In this document: piece after piece, positions 17,585-26,289 of the stretch | Layout: each line of letters opens with the position of its first letter | Position numbering within the stretch: the first letter of the stretch is position 1 | Assembly: GCA_013416405.1 (NCBI GenBank) | Contig: JACCET010000001.1 | Span: 434,001 to 498,000 of the forward strand | DNA length: 64,000 bases | Source: Alcaligenaceae bacterium | GTDB taxonomy: Bacteria; Pseudomonadota; Gammaproteobacteria; Burkholderiales; Burkholderiaceae_B | Direction of reading: 5' to 3' | Notes under the pieces: generated by a model | Database searches by the model: none | Told to the model about the DNA's origin: nothing | The model's input: only the letters and a program-made list of their open reading frames with translations | Made by a program: the position numbers and the translations under genes

Positions 17585-18571
17585 TTACTGCGCAGCCGGC
17601 CACTGCCGGCTAGACGGCTTCTGCAGATCCAGTACTGGCCCCAATGGAATGATGCCGTTGGGGTTGATGCTGTGATGGCTACCGTAATAATGCTGTTTGA
17701 TATGGTCAAAATTCACAGTCGCCGCCACGCCCGGCCATTGGTAGAGTTCGCGCGTGTAGCTCCATAGGTTGGGGTAGTCGACCAGGCGCTTCAAATTGCA
17801 TTTGAAGTGGCCATGATAAACGGAATCGAAACGTATCAGCGTCGTGAACAGGCGCCAGTCGGCTTCGGTGATGCGATCGCCGAGCAGGTAACGTTGTTGC
17901 CCCAGCTGGGCTTCCAGCTCATCCAGGCATCCAAACAGCTTGCCGACTTCCTGTTCGTAAACCTGCTGGTCGGTGGCGAAACCGGCTTTGTACACGCCAT
18001 TATTGACGGCATCGTAGACGATGGCGTTTATGGTGTCGATTTCAGGCAGCAGTTCGGCGGGCGTGTAATCGCCTTCGCGGGCGCAAACTCCGTCGAACGC
18101 CGAATTAAGCATGCGTATGATTTCGGATGATTCGTTGTTGACTATGGTGTTGCGGTGCAGGTCCCACAGCACCGGTACGGTCACGCGCCCGCTGTAATCG
18201 GGCTGCGCGCGCAAATAGACCTCGTACATGTAGTTGGCATTGCCTACCGGATCGGCCACCACGCCAGGAGCGGGATCAAAGGTCCAGCCATGCTCGCCCA
18301 TATAAGGATGGACAACCGACAGGCTGATCATTTGCTCCAGACCCTTCAGTGCGCGCAAGATCAGTGCGCGGCTGGCCCAGGGGCAAGCCAGCGAAACATA
18401 AAGGTGGTAGCGGCCGGGTTCGGCCCTGAAACCTGCGGTGCCAGTGGGCCCGGCGCTACCGTCGGGCGTGATCCAGTTGCGGAACTGCGCGTCGCTACGT
18501 ACAAAATTTCCACCTGTGCTGCTGGTGTCATACCATTGATCATGCCATTTTCCGTTTACCAATAGTCCCAT
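17585..18571 (-). CDS. yqjG: Glutathionyl-hydroquinone reductase (YqjG/Ecm4 family)
   Basis: 328 residues, the normal family length. The catalytic Cys63 is in VSLACPWASRAL, the hallmark CPWA motif of omega/xi-class enzymes. The enzyme removes glutathione from glutathionyl-hydroquinones, protecting the cell during quinone turnover. It is followed upstream on the same strand by two YceI genes, though an 83-bp gap separates them, so operon membership is uncertain. Confidence 0.92.
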   Translation of the reverse strand: MGLLVNGKWHDQWYDTSSTGGNFVRSDAQFRNWITPDGSAGPTGTAGFRAEPGRYHLYVSLACPWASRALILRALKGLEQMISLSVVHPYMGEHGWTFDPAPGVVADPVGNANYMYEVYLRAQPDYSGRVTVPVLWDLHRNTIVNNESSEIIRMLNSAFDGVCAREGDYTPAELLPEIDTINAIVYDAVNNGVYKAGFATDQQVYEQEVGKLFGCLDELEAQLGQQRYLLGDRITEADWRLFTTLIRFDSVYHGHFKCNLKRLVDYPNLWSYTRELYQWPGVAATVNFDHIKQHYYGSHHSINPNGIIPLGPVLDLQKPSSRQWPAAQ

Positions 18572-18654
18572 TTCAGCTCCTTGTTGTTTGGCCTGATCCG
18601 CGCCGCTACATGTTCGTTCATGGCGACCTGCATAGGCCGCCGCTTGCCTGCCGT

Positions 18655-19224
18655 TTACTGAGCTACGGCTTCCAGAGCGATATCCAGCGTTACTTCATCA
18701 CCAACACCAGGCGCAAATTTGCCTGCATTGAATTCAGTGCGTTTGATGACGGCAGTTGCGTTGGCGCCGATGGCATCTTTCTTCAGCATGGGGTGAGCGC
18801 CCTTGTAGAACGAGGTTACAGTCAGCGTGACCGGCTTGGTGACATCCTTGATGGTCAGGTCGCCCTCGATGCTAACGGGTTTGTCGCCTTCAAAGTTGAC
18901 CGTGGTCGACTTGAACGTTGCGGTCGGGTACTTGGCGGTATCCAGGAAATCGGCGCCTTGAATGTGACCATCAAACATTTCGAAGCCAGTATCGATAGAA
19001 GTCATGTCTATGGTGATATCAACCTTGGCTTGCTTGGCGTCCTGATCCAGCACGACAGTACCGCTGGTCTTGTTGAAGCGCAGAATCTGCTTGGACATGC
19101 CCATGTGGTCATACGAGAATCGCGGGAAGGTATGGGTGGGGTCCACGGCGTAAGTCTGCGGAGCAGCTATGGCCTGGCCGGCGATCAAAGTGGCAAATGC
19201 GGCCGCGATAAGTGTCGTTTTCAT
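18655..19224 (-). CDS. YceI family periplasmic protein (copy 1)
   Basis: 189 residues with a signal peptide (FATLIAGQAIAA). The YceI lipocalin-like barrel is recognisable: YAVDPTHTFPRFSYDHMGMSKQ near the start and a GDLTIKDVTKPVTLTV strand in the middle. E. coli YceI is periplasmic and induced by base or osmotic stress; relatives such as TTHA0802 bind polyprenyl lipids or isoprenoid quinones. It lies 51 bp after a paralogue in tandem. Low identity between the two copies implies an old duplication or separate ligands. Confidence 0.88.
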   Translation of the reverse strand: MKTTLIAAAFATLIAGQAIAAPQTYAVDPTHTFPRFSYDHMGMSKQILRFNKTSGTVVLDQDAKQAKVDITIDMTSIDTGFEMFDGHIQGADFLDTAKYPTATFKSTTVNFEGDKPVSIEGDLTIKDVTKPVTLTVTSFYKGAHPMLKKDAIGANATAVIKRTEFNAGKFAPGVGDEVTLDIALEAVAQ

Positions 19225-19275
19225 AATATTTCCTTGGTTTATTGAATATAAATTTTTGTGCGAATTGCTGAATGC

Positions 19276-19848
19276 TTACTGCGTGGCAACGATGTTGAAT
19301 TTGATTTCGATGTCGTTGGCGACGATGCTGAAATCCTTCCATTGCCCGTCGCCCACAGCAAAATCTGCGCGCTGAAAGGTAAAGCTGCCTTCAAAGATGC
19401 CCGTGTTGCCGTCTTCCTTGAATGTGAAAGGAACGGTCACTTCTTTGATATTGCCTTTGATGGCAAGGTCTCCGATGACTTGGTAGTTGCCATTGGCCAG
19501 AACTTTTACCTGTTTGGACGTAAATGTGGCCAAAGGATGCTGGCCCAGGGCCAGCCATTCATCTTTTTCCAGTTCTGCATTGGCTTCTTCGTAGCCGGCG
19601 TCTATGCTGGCCAGCGTGATCTCTATGGCGACCTTGGCCGCTTCCGGATGCTCGGGATCAAAGCTGAATTCAGATGCCTTGATCTGGCTGAAGCTGCCAT
19701 CCATGCTCACGCTCATTTGGCTATAGCCAAACGTAAGGGTACTGGCTTGGGCGTCCAGTGACGTGTATTCGGCTGCGTTGGCGCTGCCCAGTGTGCCCAG
19801 AGCCAGGGCGGTAGCCAATGCCAGCGGGCGTAGGATAGAAGCATTCAT
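19276..19848 (-). CDS. YceI family periplasmic protein (copy 2)
   Basis: 190 residues, signal peptide ending GSANAA. YceI features: YTSLDAQASTLTFGYSQMSVSMDG, then IEITLASIDAGYEEANAELE and GDLAIKGNIKEVTVPFTF. It replaces the usual TFRVKH-type opening with TFGYSQM, so it belongs to a divergent branch. It is the promoter-proximal gene of the pair, divergent from a LysR-type regulator with a palindromic site between them. This suggests the regulator controls both YceI genes. Confidence 0.85.
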   Translation of the reverse strand: MNASILRPLALATALALGTLGSANAAEYTSLDAQASTLTFGYSQMSVSMDGSFSQIKASEFSFDPEHPEAAKVAIEITLASIDAGYEEANAELEKDEWLALGQHPLATFTSKQVKVLANGNYQVIGDLAIKGNIKEVTVPFTFKEDGNTGIFEGSFTFQRADFAVGDGQWKDFSIVANDIEIKFNIVATQ

Positions 19849-19929
19849 ATAGCTCTCCGCGATAGTAATTTTTTGTTGATATAAGTATTCTATTAAAAAT
19901 GAAAATGAAGAAAAACCCTTGTTTCGAGC

Positions 19930-19952
19930 TATAATAGTTCCATATTTGGAAC
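19930..19952 (+). promoter_or_regulatory. LysR promoter element and palindromic operator
   Basis: TATAAT at 19930-19935 is followed at 19937-19952 by GTTCCA-TATT-TGGAAC, perfect 6-bp arms. The palindrome sits just after the -10 of the LysR gene, as expected for an autoregulatory site, and 85 bp from the YceI start. Confidence 0.6.
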
Positions 19953-19964
19953 AATCGGAATAAC

Positions 19965-20879
19965 ATGACGGCTTTTACGCTCTATGCAAACGATTTGATA
20001 TTGTTTGCCCATATTGTTGAAGCGGGCAGTTTTACCGGGGCCACCGAACGTACGGGCCTGCCCAAATCCACCTTGTCACGCCGATTGACCGACCTTGAGA
20101 ACGAACTGGGCGAACGTCTGCTGCTGCGCAGTACGCGGCGTCTGGTCCTGACGGAATTCGGCGAACGCATACTGGAATACGCCAGGCGTCTTCAAGAAGA
20201 ATCCGAGGCGGCCAGCGCGCTTGCCCAGCACAGGCAACTGACCCCGCAAGGTGTGCTGCGCATCTCTTTGCCCCCAGAATTCTACGACCTGTCCTTCGTC
20301 AATGTGCTGGCCGAGTTTACACAACAGTACCCTGATGTCCGTCTCGAACTGGATCTGTCGGCGCGCCGTGTGGACTTGGTTGCAGAGCGTTTTGATATCG
20401 CGGTTCGTGCTGCAACACACCTGCCGGACGACAGCACATTGGTCGCCCGACTGATCACAGTACAGCAAACGGGGTTATATGCCAGTCCAGGCTATTTGCG
20501 CAGCCATGGCAAACCCCGGATACCCACCGAGCTGGCTCAGCATATCGGACTTGTCCTGGTGACCAGTGCCGGCGAACAGCAGCCCTGGCGACTGAGCCGG
20601 GGAACCGAGCGCTGGGAAGGGTTGCCCTTGCATAAGATCTCAGCCAATTCCCTGGGCTTGCAACAGGCCTTGGCCGCAAGAGACATGGGCATTGTGGGGC
20701 TGTCGCATGGGTTTGCAAAAAAGCTGGTTGATCAGGGCGAGCTGGAAAGAATCTTGCCCGACTGGTGTCTGCCTCCCACCAATATATGGTGTGTCACACC
20801 CGGGCGGCGTCTGCTGCCACAGCGCACATTGGCATTCATTGAGATCCTGAAAGCCGTATTGGGAGAAGACCAGGCATGA
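19965..20879 (+). CDS. LysR-family transcriptional regulator
   Basis: 304 residues. The N-terminal winged HTH covers about 10-65 (EAGSFTGATERTGLPKSTLSRRL) and the C-terminal substrate-binding domain covers about 90-295. The sequence resembles the short-effector CrgA/DmlR-like branch common in Burkholderiales. The gene is divergent from the yceI pair, so it likely controls them and itself through the palindrome at 19937. The effector is unknown. Confidence 0.88.
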   Translation: MTAFTLYANDLILFAHIVEAGSFTGATERTGLPKSTLSRRLTDLENELGERLLLRSTRRLVLTEFGERILEYARRLQEESEAASALAQHRQLTPQGVLRISLPPEFYDLSFVNVLAEFTQQYPDVRLELDLSARRVDLVAERFDIAVRAATHLPDDSTLVARLITVQQTGLYASPGYLRSHGKPRIPTELAQHIGLVLVTSAGEQQPWRLSRGTERWEGLPLHKISANSLGLQQALAARDMGIVGLSHGFAKKLVDQGELERILPDWCLPPTNIWCVTPGRRLLPQRTLAFIEILKAVLGEDQA

Positions 20880-20883
20880 TCAA

Positions 20884-20924
20884 AGCGGGCTGCACACCTT
20901 TCTGCTGATGGCGTGTCGCCCGCT
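20884..20924. terminator. Bidirectional hairpin between lysR and the binding-protein gene
   Basis: Arms AGCGGGC (20884-20890) and GCCCGCT (20918-20924), extended inside by CACAC/GTGT pairing. It lies between two convergent stops and can serve both strands. No T-run follows. Confidence 0.5.
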
Positions 20925-20958
20925 GGTTCGCATTACAACAACTTTCAACGCATCGCGC

Positions 20959-22146
20959 TTACATTTTGCAAGCCGGTGATGCCGGAGGCGTAATGCTGGC
21001 CGGGTAGCTTTGTTCAATCACGGGGCGCAAGACGCCGTCTGCGACCTTTACACGGGCCACGTAGTTGGGAATGACCAGCTGATTGTCAGCCGCCCGCACC
21101 GTCATCTTGCCGTACAAGGTATCTACTTCAGCGCCACGCAGTGCCTTGGTGACGTCGGCGGGCTTGACGCTGTTTGCAAGCTCTACGCCTTGAAAGAGCA
21201 CCATGGCGCCGTTATAGGCCTGTCCTTCCGTATCAGATGGCAAACGGTTGTGCTTCTTCTTGAAAGCCTCGACAAAGGCCTTGGTGGCCGGCGTGTCGAT
21301 GTCGGGTGTAAAACCGACGTTGCCGGGCACGCCTTTCATGGCATCGCCTGTGGCGTTGATCAGGAAATTGGACAACAGTGCATGACCGATCAGCGGCGTT
21401 TCCGGAATCAGGCCGAAATCGGCAGCCTGCTTGACGAAGGCAATGGCCCCTGACACGTCAGCCACCCAGATCGCATCGACCTTGGCGGCTTTCAATTGCT
21501 GAATATAGGGTGCGTAATCTTTGGTACCCAAAGGCACGAACAGCTTGAGCGGCACTTTCTTGCCCTGTGCCGTCACCGCAGTTTCAAATGACTTGGCCGA
21601 GTCGTGACCCCAGACATAATCGGCAGCCATGATGGCAAAGGTATTACCCGGTATTCCTTTCACCCATTCATTGATCATGGCCAGATCCATGGCATCGGAG
21701 TGGTTGGTTCTGATAAACCGGGCGTTGCAGGCATCGCCTGTCAGTTTGTCCGCCTTGCTGATGGTGCCTATGAAGGCAGCATCCCAACGGGTCAGGTTCT
21801 GGCTGATGGCCAACGAAATCGAAGAAGTGATGGGGCCTATCAGCAGATTATGCCCGTCGCGTGCCAGTTTCTCGGCGGCCCTGCGTCCGGCGTCGGGTGT
21901 GCTTTCATCGTCGCCTTCGGCAAGGATGACCTTGCGGCCATCGACGCCACCGTTGGCGTTGGCTTCTTCCACAGCAAACCGGACACCGCTCAGAACGTCT
22001 ACGCCCATGGATGAAAAATTGCCGGACTTGGATGACAGCAATCCTATTTTGACCGGTTCTTTTTCTTGTGCGACCACATGGGCGGGAGCCAGTGCAACAT
22101 AAGCCAGGCCCGCAACGATTGGTGTAAGTATAAGTTTTCTAAACAT
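20959..22146 (-). CDS. LIV-type ABC substrate-binding protein of the CHCA island
   Basis: 395 residues with a signal peptide ending HVVAQ. The mature start VKIGLLSSKSGNFSSMGVDVLSGVRFA and GRKVILAEGDDESTPDAGRRAA are typical of type I periplasmic binding proteins for branched-chain amino acids, amides and aromatic or alicyclic acids. It is the last gene of aliA-badK-livHMGF, so uptake of cyclohexanecarboxylate or a related carboxylic acid is a reasonable inference. The sequence alone does not identify the ligand. Confidence 0.85.
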   Translation of the reverse strand: MFRKLILTPIVAGLAYVALAPAHVVAQEKEPVKIGLLSSKSGNFSSMGVDVLSGVRFAVEEANANGGVDGRKVILAEGDDESTPDAGRRAAEKLARDGHNLLIGPITSSISLAISQNLTRWDAAFIGTISKADKLTGDACNARFIRTNHSDAMDLAMINEWVKGIPGNTFAIMAADYVWGHDSAKSFETAVTAQGKKVPLKLFVPLGTKDYAPYIQQLKAAKVDAIWVADVSGAIAFVKQAADFGLIPETPLIGHALLSNFLINATGDAMKGVPGNVGFTPDIDTPATKAFVEAFKKKHNRLPSDTEGQAYNGAMVLFQGVELANSVKPADVTKALRGAEVDTLYGKMTVRAADNQLVIPNYVARVKVADGVLRPVIEQSYPASITPPASPACKM

Positions 22147-22169
22147 TTTGCCCCCTCTTTAGAGCGATG

Positions 22170-22186
22170 GCCGGAGACGGTCCGGC
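22170..22186 (-). terminator. Small intercistronic hairpin livF/binding protein
   Basis: Perfect arms GCCGGA / TCCGGC around GACGG in the 64-bp gap before the binding-protein gene. More likely an mRNA-stability or processing element than a full terminator, since the next gene starts at once with a GAGGGGG binding site. Confidence 0.35.
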
Positions 22187-22210
22187 TGCCGTGTAACACG
22201 CTACGGTCGG

Positions 22211-22915
22211 TCAGACTGTGACGTGGCTTTCAAGGTCTTCAAGGCTAGCTCGCGAGTTTTGCACCAGCCCGTCAGCTACCACCGAGCCCTTGGCCATGGC
22301 CAGGTAGCGATGGCACACACGAACCACCAGGCTCATGTTCTGCTCTATCATCAACAGCGCCGTGCCTTGCGCGGCAATGCTGTTGAAAACCTCTGCCAGC
22401 TGATCGATGATGACGGGCGCCAGGCCCTCGGTAGGCTCATCAAGCAAGATCAACGATGGATTGGCCATCAGCGCGCGCCCGACAGCCAGCATTTGTTGCT
22501 GACCACCCGATAGCGCGGTTCCGGGGGTGTGGGCCCGTGTCTCGAGTATGGGGAACAGGCGGTAGACTTCTGGCAGGCTCCAGGGGCCTTTACGGCCAGT
22601 GGCCGCGCCTGTCAGCAGATTTTCCTGAACCGTCAGGTTGGCCACGATACGGCGGCCCTGGGGCACAATGGCAATGCCTGTTTGCGCTGCGGTGTAGGGG
22701 CGGGGGCGGCTTATTCCTTTGCCGGCGAACGACAGGCTCCCGCTTTTCATCTGAGCCAGTCCGAGTATGGTGTTGACCACGGTGGTTTTGCCCACGCCAT
22801 TGCGTCCTATCAGGGCGACGCTTTCGCCTGCATCCACATGCAGGCTCATGCCATGCAGAATATGCGCCGAACCATAGTAGGCCTGTATATCTTTCAGCGA
22901 TAGCAGATTGCTCAT
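22211..22915 (-). CDS. livF: LIV-type ABC transporter ATPase LivF
   Basis: 234 residues: Walker A GRNGVGKTT, signature LSGGQQQMLAVGRAL, Walker B LILLDEPTEGLAP, H-loop region LMIEQNMSL. The EQNM form of the H-loop region is typical of LivF. It is one of the two ATPases powering the importer, and its ATG overlaps the livG stop by 4 bp. Confidence 0.92.
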   Translation of the reverse strand: MSNLLSLKDIQAYYGSAHILHGMSLHVDAGESVALIGRNGVGKTTVVNTILGLAQMKSGSLSFAGKGISRPRPYTAAQTGIAIVPQGRRIVANLTVQENLLTGAATGRKGPWSLPEVYRLFPILETRAHTPGTALSGGQQQMLAVGRALMANPSLILLDEPTEGLAPVIIDQLAEVFNSIAAQGTALLMIEQNMSLVVRVCHRYLAMAKGSVVADGLVQNSRASLEDLESHVTV

Positions 22916-23631
22916 GCGGCGCTCCCCAGGTAGGCTTCACGCACGCGCGGGTTGGCCCGCACCTGGGCGGGTGAACCTGTGGCGATGACTCTGCCCAACT
23001 CGAATACCGTCACGACGTCTGAAATGCTGAATACAACGTCGATATCGTGTTCCACCAGCAGCACGGACACATCCAGACGCGAGGTCAAGGCCTTCAGGTG
23101 ATGGGCCAGATCGCGGGATTCCTGGGCCGACAGACCAGCCATGGGCTCATCGAGCATCAGCACTTTAGGCTGACCCACCAATGCAAGAGCAAGATCTAGA
23201 CGGCGCTGTTCGCCATAGCCCAGGTCTTCGGCCAGCACATGGCCCAGCCTTGCAAGATCCAGTTCATTGAGCACCGCGTCAGCGTCGGCCGCTGAATCCT
23301 TGATGCCCATGGTGTAAGAAGCAAGTTCGACCTGTTTGCGTACCGGCATTCCGCCAAATATGCTGGTGCGCTGGAAGCTGCGGGAAAGGCCACGCATGCG
23401 CCGTTGCACCGCACCTTCCTTGCTTACGTCTTGCCCCGCCAGCCTGACCGATCCGCGCGTCAGTGGACGTCTGCCCGTAATCGCGTCGATGACAGTCGAC
23501 TTGCCGGCGCCATTAGGCCCGATCAGGCCATGAACCTGTCCCTTCATAAGAGAGATGTCCACCCCGTCCAGGGCTTTTACGCCGCCATAGTGGATGGCAA
23601 CATCGCTTACTTGCAGTATGGGGGTCGTCAT
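22912..23631 (-). CDS. livG: LIV-type ABC transporter ATPase LivG
   Basis: 239 residues from ATG 23629-23631 (MTTPILQVSDVAIHYGG); the 38-residue upstream extension overlaps livM and is not conserved. Walker A is GPNGAGKST, the signature region is GYGEQRRLDLALAL (the LivG form of the ABC signature), Walker B is VLMLDEPMAGLS, and the H-loop is LLVEHDIDVV. It partners LivF in the importer beside the CHCA genes. Confidence 0.92.
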   Translation of the reverse strand: MTTPILQVSDVAIHYGGVKALDGVDISLMKGQVHGLIGPNGAGKSTVIDAITGRRPLTRGSVRLAGQDVSKEGAVQRRMRGLSRSFQRTSIFGGMPVRKQVELASYTMGIKDSAADADAVLNELDLARLGHVLAEDLGYGEQRRLDLALALVGQPKVLMLDEPMAGLSAQESRDLAHHLKALTSRLDVSVLLVEHDIDVVFSISDVVTVFELGRVIATGSPAQVRANPRVREAYLGSAA

Positions 23632-23656
23632 GATTGCCGCCCCTTGAAATAGCTGT

Positions 23657-24622
23657 TCAGCATTTTGCCCCGCCTGATTTTGGTCGTTGGAATAGACGTG
23701 TGACAGCCCCGGTGATTCCATCGGGCGAAAAAACGATGACAGCAATCAGCGCGGCGCCAAAGATAGCCATGGAGTGGGTTGCGTAGTCGCCCAGCACGTC
23801 GTTGACCAGGAAATACACCATGGCGCCGACTATCGGCCCTATCGGTTTCTTGTAGCCGCCTACTATGACCATAAGCAAGGTAATGGCCGATACGCTCCAG
23901 TGCAGGCTCTCGGGCGAAATGAAGCCCGAATTGAGCGAAGACATCACCCCCGCGATGGCACTGACGACGGCGGAGATGGCGTACACGGTTGCGCGCGGCA
24001 ATGTGGTGCGTATACCAATGAAACGGGCACGTTCCTCGTTATCGCGAACGGCTTCGGTGATGGCGCCAAAACGGGTTTGCATGATCCAAAGCAGCACATA
24101 CGTCACCAGCACCATGGTCGTCCAGGCGATCATGAACAACACCACGGGCTGGAGTAGGGTGTTCAGCGAAAATCCGAACAGACTGGACGGCCACGCTATG
24201 CCCATGCCGTCCGCGCCTCCGGTCATGCCGCGGGCGCGTGCCGCAAGCAAATATGCCATCTGGCCGATAGCCAGGGTAAGCATGCCAAAAGCAATGCCGG
24301 GCACGCGCACGATGACCAGGCCGATCAGAAATGCCGCAACAGCGATGACAAGCAATACCAGCAGCACTGCCCACTCCGCCGGTATCCACTGCAGTTGCAG
24401 CATGATGCCCATGCCGTAGCCGGCTCCGCCGAAGTACAGGGCATGGCCAAAGCTGACCAGGCCGTTCTGTTTGAGCAGCATGCCTACGCCCAAGGCAAAA
24501 ACGGCGTAGATGACGGCCTGCGTGAGCATGCTGAGCAGGCCGGCACTGCTGATCAATAAAGTCAGGCCGGCTCCGAAGAGCAGGGCCAGGACACAACAGG
24601 CGGTGATTCTAGTCATGGACAT
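23657..24622 (-). CDS. livM: LIV-type ABC transporter permease LivM
   Basis: 321 residues with about eight to nine membrane helices and family motifs GLVSFGHALYFGGAGYG and TRFGAITEAVRDNEERARFIG, the latter being the cytoplasmic coupling loop. It forms the membrane channel with LivH. The start lies 13 bp after the livH stop on the same strand. Confidence 0.92.
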   Translation of the reverse strand: MSMTRITACCVLALLFGAGLTLLISSAGLLSMLTQAVIYAVFALGVGMLLKQNGLVSFGHALYFGGAGYGMGIMLQLQWIPAEWAVLLVLLVIAVAAFLIGLVIVRVPGIAFGMLTLAIGQMAYLLAARARGMTGGADGMGIAWPSSLFGFSLNTLLQPVVLFMIAWTTMVLVTYVLLWIMQTRFGAITEAVRDNEERARFIGIRTTLPRATVYAISAVVSAIAGVMSSLNSGFISPESLHWSVSAITLLMVIVGGYKKPIGPIVGAMVYFLVNDVLGDYATHSMAIFGAALIAVIVFSPDGITGAVTRLFQRPKSGGAKC

Positions 24623-24635
24623 GGTTGAATTTCCG

Positions 24636-25490
24636 CTACTTGATACGGCTTCCGGCCAGGCCGGAGGGCCGCCAGATCAATATGGCGATCATGAAAATAA
24701 AGGGAAGCAGGGCAGATAGCTGAGGCAGGTAAACAGCCCCCAGCGATTGCATCATGCCCAGCAGCAGTGCCGCGACGAATGCGCCGGCCAAAGAGCCCAA
24801 CCCGCCAATGACGACCACAACAAAAGAGTCGATCAGCACATCGGAGCTCATGTGAGGCGAAAGCGACAGAAAGGGCGCGGCCACGACACCCGCCAGGCCA
24901 GCCAGCGCGCTGCCCAGGCCAACCACGCTGGCACTCAGCCTATCGGTATTGGCGCCTTGCATGGCTGTTGTGACCGGGTCGGTGCTGGCGGCACGTACAA
25001 ATAGACCTACCCTGGAATAGCGCAGCCACAGCGTAAGCCCAAGAGCCACGCTGGCTCCGACAACGATGACGCCAACGCGATAGGCGGGCACATCGTGTCC
25101 CAGAAGGCTCACCTGGAAATTCAGCAGTTCAGGCGTAAACAGCGAGTAATTGGTTTTGCCCCATATGAATACGACCAAGTCCTCTAGGATGAGCAGCAGG
25201 CCGAAAGTTACCAGCATGACATTCAAAGGTTCCCGATCTTGCAGCAACCTGAAACCATAGCGATCCAGCAGGATGCCAAAGATGCCCATGACCAAGGGCG
25301 CCACGACCAGGGCCGCCCAGAAATTGCTATATATGGAAACCGTATAGCCTATATAGGCACCCAGCATATAGAGCGCGCCATGCGCAAAGTTCACGACCTG
25401 GCGCAAGCCGTAAATCAGTGCCAGACCGGAGCACATGATAATAAGCAATGAGCCATAGACCAGGCCATTGAATAACTGAATGGTCAGCAC
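24636..25490 (-). CDS. livH: LIV-type ABC transporter permease LivH
   Basis: 284 residues, eight or so membrane helices, with motifs VYGSLLIIMCSGLALIYGLRQVVNFAHGALYMLGAYIGY and RAASTDPVTTAMQGANTDRL, shared by LivH proteins. It lies 25 bp after badK, so transport and catabolic genes share one transcript. The partner permease is LivM. Confidence 0.92.
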   Translation of the reverse strand: MLTIQLFNGLVYGSLLIIMCSGLALIYGLRQVVNFAHGALYMLGAYIGYTVSIYSNFWAALVVAPLVMGIFGILLDRYGFRLLQDREPLNVMLVTFGLLLILEDLVVFIWGKTNYSLFTPELLNFQVSLLGHDVPAYRVGVIVVGASVALGLTLWLRYSRVGLFVRAASTDPVTTAMQGANTDRLSASVVGLGSALAGLAGVVAAPFLSLSPHMSSDVLIDSFVVVVIGGLGSLAGAFVAALLLGMMQSLGAVYLPQLSALLPFIFMIAILIWRPSGLAGSRIK

Positions 25491-25515
25491 GTTTGTCCCC
25501 CGCTTTTTATGTGTG

Positions 25516-26289
25516 CTATTTGTGAGTAAAGTTCGGCGTGCGTTTTTCTACGAAAGCGTTCATACCTTCCTTTTGATCCTGCAAAGAAAAGCTGGCATGC
25601 AACATGCGCCGCTCGAATTTCAAGCCTTCGCTCAGGGGGCTTTCATAGGCCCGGTTTACTGATTCCTTGAGCATCATCAGTGCAGGCAGGGACTGGTTGG
25701 AAATGGCCTGGGCCACAGCCAGCGCCTCTTCCAGCAATTTATCGGCGGGAAGCACGCGCGAGACCAGGCCGGCGCGCAGCGCTTCCTGGGCATCCATGAA
25801 GCGCCCCGTCATGCATAAATCCATGGCCAGTGCCTTGCCTACCGCTCGTGGCAGGCGTTGTGTGCCGCCGGCCCCCGGCAAGGTGCCTATCTTGATCTCG
25901 GGCTGGCCAAAGCGTGCGTTCTCGGCGGCAAACACCATGTCGCACATCATGGCCAGTTCACAACCACCTCCGAGTGCATAGCCCGATACGGCGGCGATGA
26001 CCGGCTTGCGAAACGTCAGCAAGCGTTCCCAGTTGCGGCTGATGAAATCAGAGCTGTAGGCTTGCGCAAAATCGAGGTTTCGCATGGCGGCAATATCGGC
26101 CCCGGCTGCAAACGCCTTTTCAATGCCGGTCAACACCACGCAAGCGATGTCGGGATTGGCTTCGAACTGATCCAACGCGGCAGACAGGCCGTCCATGACG
26201 GCGTCGTTCAGCGCGTTCATCGCCTCGGGGCGATGAATGCGGATCAGGCCGACCCGGCCTTGGCTCTCGGTTAGTATCACCTGACTCAT
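25516..26289 (-). CDS. badK: Cyclohex-1-ene-1-carboxyl-CoA hydratase (BadK-like)
   Basis: 257 residues, crotonase fold. The oxyanion hole is formed by AGADIAAM and YALGGGCEL, and both catalytic acids of true hydratases are present: Glu111 (GGCELAM) and Glu131 (GQPEIKIGTLPGAGGTQRL). In the CHCA pathway BadK adds water across the ring double bond to give 2-hydroxycyclohexanecarboxyl-CoA. It overlaps aliA by 4 bp. By sequence alone it could be any short-chain enoyl-CoA hydratase; the assignment rests on neighbours. Confidence 0.75.
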   Translation of the reverse strand: MSQVILTESQGRVGLIRIHRPEAMNALNDAVMDGLSAALDQFEANPDIACVVLTGIEKAFAAGADIAAMRNLDFAQAYSSDFISRNWERLLTFRKPVIAAVSGYALGGGCELAMMCDMVFAAENARFGQPEIKIGTLPGAGGTQRLPRAVGKALAMDLCMTGRFMDAQEALRAGLVSRVLPADKLLEEALAVAQAISNQSLPALMMLKESVNRAYESPLSEGLKFERRMLHASFSLQDQKEGMNAFVEKRTPNFTHK

